Below, piece after piece: positions 6,172-9,117 of a stretch of 9,117 bases of DNA. Both the position numbers and the translations under genes were made by a program. Positions within the stretch are counted from its first letter, which is position 1, and every line of letters starts with the position of its first letter. The DNA is from Planctomycetales bacterium (GTDB taxonomy: Bacteria; Planctomycetota; Planctomycetia; Pirellulales; Thermoguttaceae). The notes beneath the pieces were generated by a model that searched no databases, was not told the origin of the DNA, and saw only the letters and a program-made list of their open reading frames with translations. The DNA lies in contig SKJM01000731.1 of the NCBI GenBank assembly GCA_007122045.1, positions 1-9,117 of the forward strand, read 5' to 3'.

Positions 6172-8787
6172 TTACGGCGCCGCGGGGAACCGGTAGCTGA
6201 GCACGCGCGGCCCGGTCAACTCCTCGGCGCGCAGCCAGAGGATTTGGCCCACCAGTTCGGCGCCGTCGGCGATGCGGTACACTTGCTCATCATGCCCTCC
6301 GGTCAGATGGATCACTTGACTCATCAGGCGGGGCCTGCCGGGAATGAACAATTGGCAGCGAAAGCTCACCGGCCCGTCCGACTCGTTGACCAGCCGTTGC
6401 ACGACTTCCAGTTCGCCGCGGCCGTTCATTCGGGTTTCGATTTCCACGTAGACGAGGCCCAGCCCGACGTCGACATGGCGATACACGCTGAACTGCCGGC
6501 GGGATGCCCCCTCGACGTCGAAGTCGATCCGCAGCGGATGCCGTCCGGTGGTGGCGTCCAACGGCAGCGTGATGGTGAAGGGCTGTTCGATCGGTTCGTC
6601 CTCGGCCAGCCGGAACGTTACGCGGGACGGCTCGACCGCCCAACCGTCCGGGGCGACGATCGTGGCCTCGCCGGCGATGCCGCGCTCCGACGTGTTCCGG
6701 AAGCGAAGCGAATTCCCATGTGAAACGCCGAACACACTGGGCATTCGCTCGTGCGCGAGGCGGCAGTCGAGCCGCCAGCGGGCGACCGCCGGATCGAGGC
6801 CGGTGAGGAACTGCGGGATCCGATCCACGTCGACCACCTGGCGATGCCCCTCGGTGCGCGGCACGGTTTCGCGCCCCCACAGATCGACCAGCCGGACGTT
6901 CCGACCGAGGTGCACGGTTTCCGTCGTCGGAACCGGGTTCCACACGACCATGACGGCGTCGCGCTGCCGGGCGAACACGTGGTTCGGGCTGCCGCCGGGC
7001 AGGTCGACGCTGCCCAGGTGAGCGGCGCCGCCCAGCGACCGCGCCGCCACGCGCCAGGCAAACAGCAGCTCGCCCGGCGTGCCGTCGGCGTGCATCAGGC
7101 CGTGCTCATCGTCGAACGGCTCGGGGCAGAAGACGGCCTCGGCACCGTGAATCTTGGCAGCCATCATTCGCCTCACCAGGTCCGCAGCGCGGACCTCGGT
7201 CGAGTAGTGGGCCGCCGGCAGCGGCTGCAAGGCCACCCAGCGGGCAACGCCGGCGCGCTGGGACGCTTGCAGATAGGCGGCCAGCTCCCGGTCGGTGAGG
7301 ACCGGGGCCGCCGATAGCGTGAGGAACCGCCACGGCGGGGGAGCGTTTCCGGCGCCGGGCCACTCGTGCGTCCAGTCCCACCCTACCCCCAGGTGCACGT
7401 CCTGGCCAATCCGGTCGAGTTCCTGTTTGACCCGCCACGCCTTGGCGGCAGGGCGGGTGGAATGGACGAAACTGGTGTCGAGGTCGCGCCCAAGCTGCCA
7501 GCGGCCGACGCGCGTGGCCAATCGGGTCATGACCGGTTCGAGGTGTGGATACCAGACCTCCGGGTCGGGCGCGAAGACGGCCGCCGCGCCCTCGCGGTCC
7601 AGGCCGCCGTATCGGCTCCGAAGCGCCTGCGGCGGCTCGTCGAGCATGCCCACCAACTCGATGTCCGCCGTGCTGAGCCAATCGATGAAGCCGACCCTTC
7701 GTTCCACTTCTTGCGGGCTGCGCTCCTCGCCGAACCATAGCGGGTACTTCACGCGGCCGATGCCTGCCTGGCCGACGAGCCGGGCCAGCAGGGGGAGCGG
7801 CAGTGCGTCGCCGCCGCCGGGCAGCGTCCAACCGAACTCGCTGCCGGGCGCCGGGTCGTGGGAGTCGATGACGGCCAGGTTCAGCCGGCGGCGGAAGACG
7901 AACCCCGACTCGCCCCGCATGGCCGCTTCCACGCGGTAGAAACCGGGGCCGGGAACGTCCAGGCGCCAGCGGCCTTCGCCCACCAGGCCGGCCGGCCCTT
8001 CGGCAAACGCATCGAGCGAGAGGGTCGCGGGGGTCTCGGCGGTTCGGACGTCGAACGGCTGCTCGTGGCGGGCGATCTCGTTGCCCAGCGCGTCGGACAG
8101 GTGGAAGGTGACCGTCGGCCTCGGCTGCGAGAAGCCCGACGCCTCGCACACGACCTCCACCTCGCGCGAGTCGAACAGCAGGTTGTGCGGCGCGCCGGTG
8201 GTCAAGCTCATGCGGGGCACGCGGGCCAGCCAAATATCGTCGAACATCGCCGAGCCGCGAAGGTCCTCCCGATCGCCCGGTTCCACGTGCAGTGCGATGA
8301 CGGCAAAGCGGGCGGCTTCGCTTTCCGCGGCGATCGGGCCGATGCGCACCTTGCGCCAACCCCCGGTCTGCCGGTGCGGCTCCGAAGCCACCGTTTCGAG
8401 CCGGCGCCGCTGCTCGTCGAGGAAGGTGATCGAGAGCAAGGCGCTGCTGTGTTCAAGGCCCTCGGTGCGCACGTAGCCCTCCAGGACGTAGCTGAACAGC
8501 GGCCCGACCGGAATGGGCGGGCTGTAGGCGGTGGCCGCGCCGCCGTCCATGTCGAACCGGAGGCACCGGTTGCCCGCCGGCGACGGCTCCTCGCTGATGC
8601 CGATGCCGACGTAATGCGGGTACCCCGGCCCGCGGCGCCGGGTCCATTGATCGGGCCAGCCGTCGTAGTTGGTATCCCAGGTTGCATCGAAGGTGCAATG
8701 GAACACCTCGATTCCCTCGGGGAAACGCACCTCCAGCGGCGCTTCAGCGCCCGTGGCAAGCAGAATCAGCGGCAGGATCCATTCCAT
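6172..8787 (-). CDS. Exported multidomain glycosidase-like protein
   Basis: 871 residues. A short signal peptide (MEWILPLILLATGAEA, 1-16) lacks the usual basic N-region. Residues about 30-190 look like a carbohydrate-binding jelly-roll: DTNYDGWPDQW (38-48) opens it and AMFDDIWLARV (180-190) closes it. Residues about 200-305 form an Ig-like beta region. Residues about 330-600 read as a (beta/alpha)8 barrel like that of clan-A glycoside hydrolases: VKYPLWFGEER, IELVGMLDEPPQAL, GRWQLGRDLDTSF (428-440), HGAEAVFCPEPFDDEHGLM. Residues 605-665 are a beta domain (VVWNPVP, VDLWGRE), and about 700-765 resemble NEW3-type domains. Where clan-A enzymes carry WE..NEP, this protein has WQLGRDLD, so catalysis is doubtful; E550 and E556 are other acidic candidates. 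The in-frame TAA at about 8834-8836 and the absence of any other start codon fix the start at 8787, yet no Shine-Dalgarno is visible. It lies 42 nt after the right-edge gene, probably in one operon. Confidence 0.85.
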   Translation of the reverse strand: MEWILPLILLATGAEAPLEVRFPEGIEVFHCTFDATWDTNYDGWPDQWTRRRGPGYPHYVGIGISEEPSPAGNRCLRFDMDGGAATAYSPPIPVGPLFSYVLEGYVRTEGLEHSSALLSITFLDEQRRRLETVASEPHRQTGGWRKVRIGPIAAESEAARFAVIALHVEPGDREDLRGSAMFDDIWLARVPRMSLTTGAPHNLLFDSREVEVVCEASGFSQPRPTVTFHLSDALGNEIARHEQPFDVRTAETPATLSLDAFAEGPAGLVGEGRWRLDVPGPGFYRVEAAMRGESGFVFRRRLNLAVIDSHDPAPGSEFGWTLPGGGDALPLPLLARLVGQAGIGRVKYPLWFGEERSPQEVERRVGFIDWLSTADIELVGMLDEPPQALRSRYGGLDREGAAAVFAPDPEVWYPHLEPVMTRLATRVGRWQLGRDLDTSFVHSTRPAAKAWRVKQELDRIGQDVHLGVGWDWTHEWPGAGNAPPPWRFLTLSAAPVLTDRELAAYLQASQRAGVARWVALQPLPAAHYSTEVRAADLVRRMMAAKIHGAEAVFCPEPFDDEHGLMHADGTPGELLFAWRVAARSLGGAAHLGSVDLPGGSPNHVFARQRDAVMVVWNPVPTTETVHLGRNVRLVDLWGRETVPRTEGHRQVVDVDRIPQFLTGLDPAVARWRLDCRLAHERMPSVFGVSHGNSLRFRNTSERGIAGEATIVAPDGWAVEPSRVTFRLAEDEPIEQPFTITLPLDATTGRHPLRIDFDVEGASRRQFSVYRHVDVGLGLVYVEIETRMNGRGELEVVQRLVNESDGPVSFRCQLFIPGRPRLMSQVIHLTGGHDEQVYRIADGAELVGQILWLRAEELTGPRVLSYRFPAAP

Positions 8788-8829
8788 GGCAAAAGGTTGC
8801 GGTGGGCAATCGGGGGTTGGTGGATGCCT

Positions 8830-9117
8830 TTATTCTGTCCAGCGGTGCCATTGGGCCCGCTGCTGCTCGTCGAGCACCTCCAGCGCTTCCCGGCGCGCGG
8901 CGTCGAGCACGGTCTGCCGCTCGGCGGTATGCCATGCCCGGTCGAAGCGGTGCGCCCGGCCGCTCAACTCGGCAAGCGCCGCCTTGGCCGTCTCGACCAC
9001 GCGGGCAATCTGCTGCTGTTGCTCGTGCGTGAGGCGGAAATGGTGGACGACTTCGGGCAATTCGAAGACGGCCGCCCCCGGAGCACCGCGCAGCAGGCGC
9101 CGCCACTCGTCGCCGTG
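8830..9117 (-). CDS. C-terminal part of a helical, Spy/LTxxQ-like protein (N-terminus off window)
   Basis: 95 codons are open from the right edge to a TAA at 8830-8832. The frame keeps coding character right to the edge (DEWRRLLRGAPGAAVFELPEVV), so the gene is 5'-partial; the TTG at 9060 need not be a start. The visible part is rich in Glu, Gln, Arg and Ala and is clearly alpha-helical. LTHEQQQQIARVV at one end and VLDEQQRAQWHRW at the other give the paired helix pattern (L...Q...I, then L...Q...W) seen in Spy/CpxP-like periplasmic proteins and in the C-termini of many planctomycete exported proteins. Family membership is tentative because most of the protein may lie outside the window. The 42-nt gap to the glycosidase-like gene suggests cotranscription. 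Confidence 0.8.
   Translation of the reverse strand, partial: HGDEWRRLLRGAPGAAVFELPEVVHHFRLTHEQQQQIARVVETAKAALAELSGRAHRFDRAWHTAERQTVLDAARREALEVLDEQQRAQWHRWTE

Noticed and set aside
8744..9106. 120-codon minus-strand frame at the right edge
   Set aside because: It overlaps the helical protein and the start of the glycosidase-like gene in a different frame and shows only Arg/Ala/Pro bias.
1..9117. CRISPR array, tRNA/rRNA genes, integrase or complete insertion sequence
   Set aside because: No regularly spaced direct repeats, cloverleaf with a T-loop consensus, ribosomal RNA motifs or transposase domains were seen on either strand.

Overview
GC-rich bacterial window with the character of a Planctomycetota chromosome, probably a Pirellulales-like lineage. 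This placement comes from gene content only. The supporting signs are a secreted protein with autotransporter-associated beta-strand repeats and a planctomycete-style N-terminal sugar-binding-like domain, a large exported glycosidase-like protein of the kind common in that phylum, a weakly conserved Spy/LTxxQ-like C-terminus, and inconsistent Shine-Dalgarno use.

Layout from left to right. Bases 1-2762 (minus) hold most of a secreted repeat protein gene whose 3' end lies beyond the left edge. It has its own promoter: a perfect TTGACA box, a 17-bp spacer and a leader of about 116 nt with a hairpin. Bases 3005-3470 (minus) are the wreck of an AAA-ATPase-like/PD-(D/E)XK nuclease gene. A short piece of the ATPase part is joined, out of frame, directly to an intact C-terminal nuclease domain. 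Divergent from it, aroC (chorismate synthase, plus, 3528-4679) is intact and is followed after 51 nt by a membrane-anchored AsmA-like protein (plus, 4731-6023), probably in the same operon.

The convergent gap 6024-6171 carries a perfect 23-bp inverted repeat with a 26-nt loop, and each arm contains its own smaller palindrome. It looks like a dispersed palindromic (REP/MITE-like) element. Bases 6172-8787 (minus) encode an 871-residue exported multidomain protein with a TIM-barrel glycosidase-like core. At the right edge, bases 8830-9117 (minus) are the C-terminal end of a helical protein 42 nt upstream of it, probably in the same operon.

The window combines one housekeeping enzyme (last common step of aromatic amino acid synthesis) with cell-envelope or secreted proteins and one decayed mobile-type gene. 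I see no CRISPR array, tRNA, rRNA, integrase or complete insertion sequence, and no convincing new multi-gene defence system. The features most worth a second look are the palindromic element, the nuclease-gene deletion scar, and the glycosidase-like protein that lacks the expected acid/base glutamate motif.
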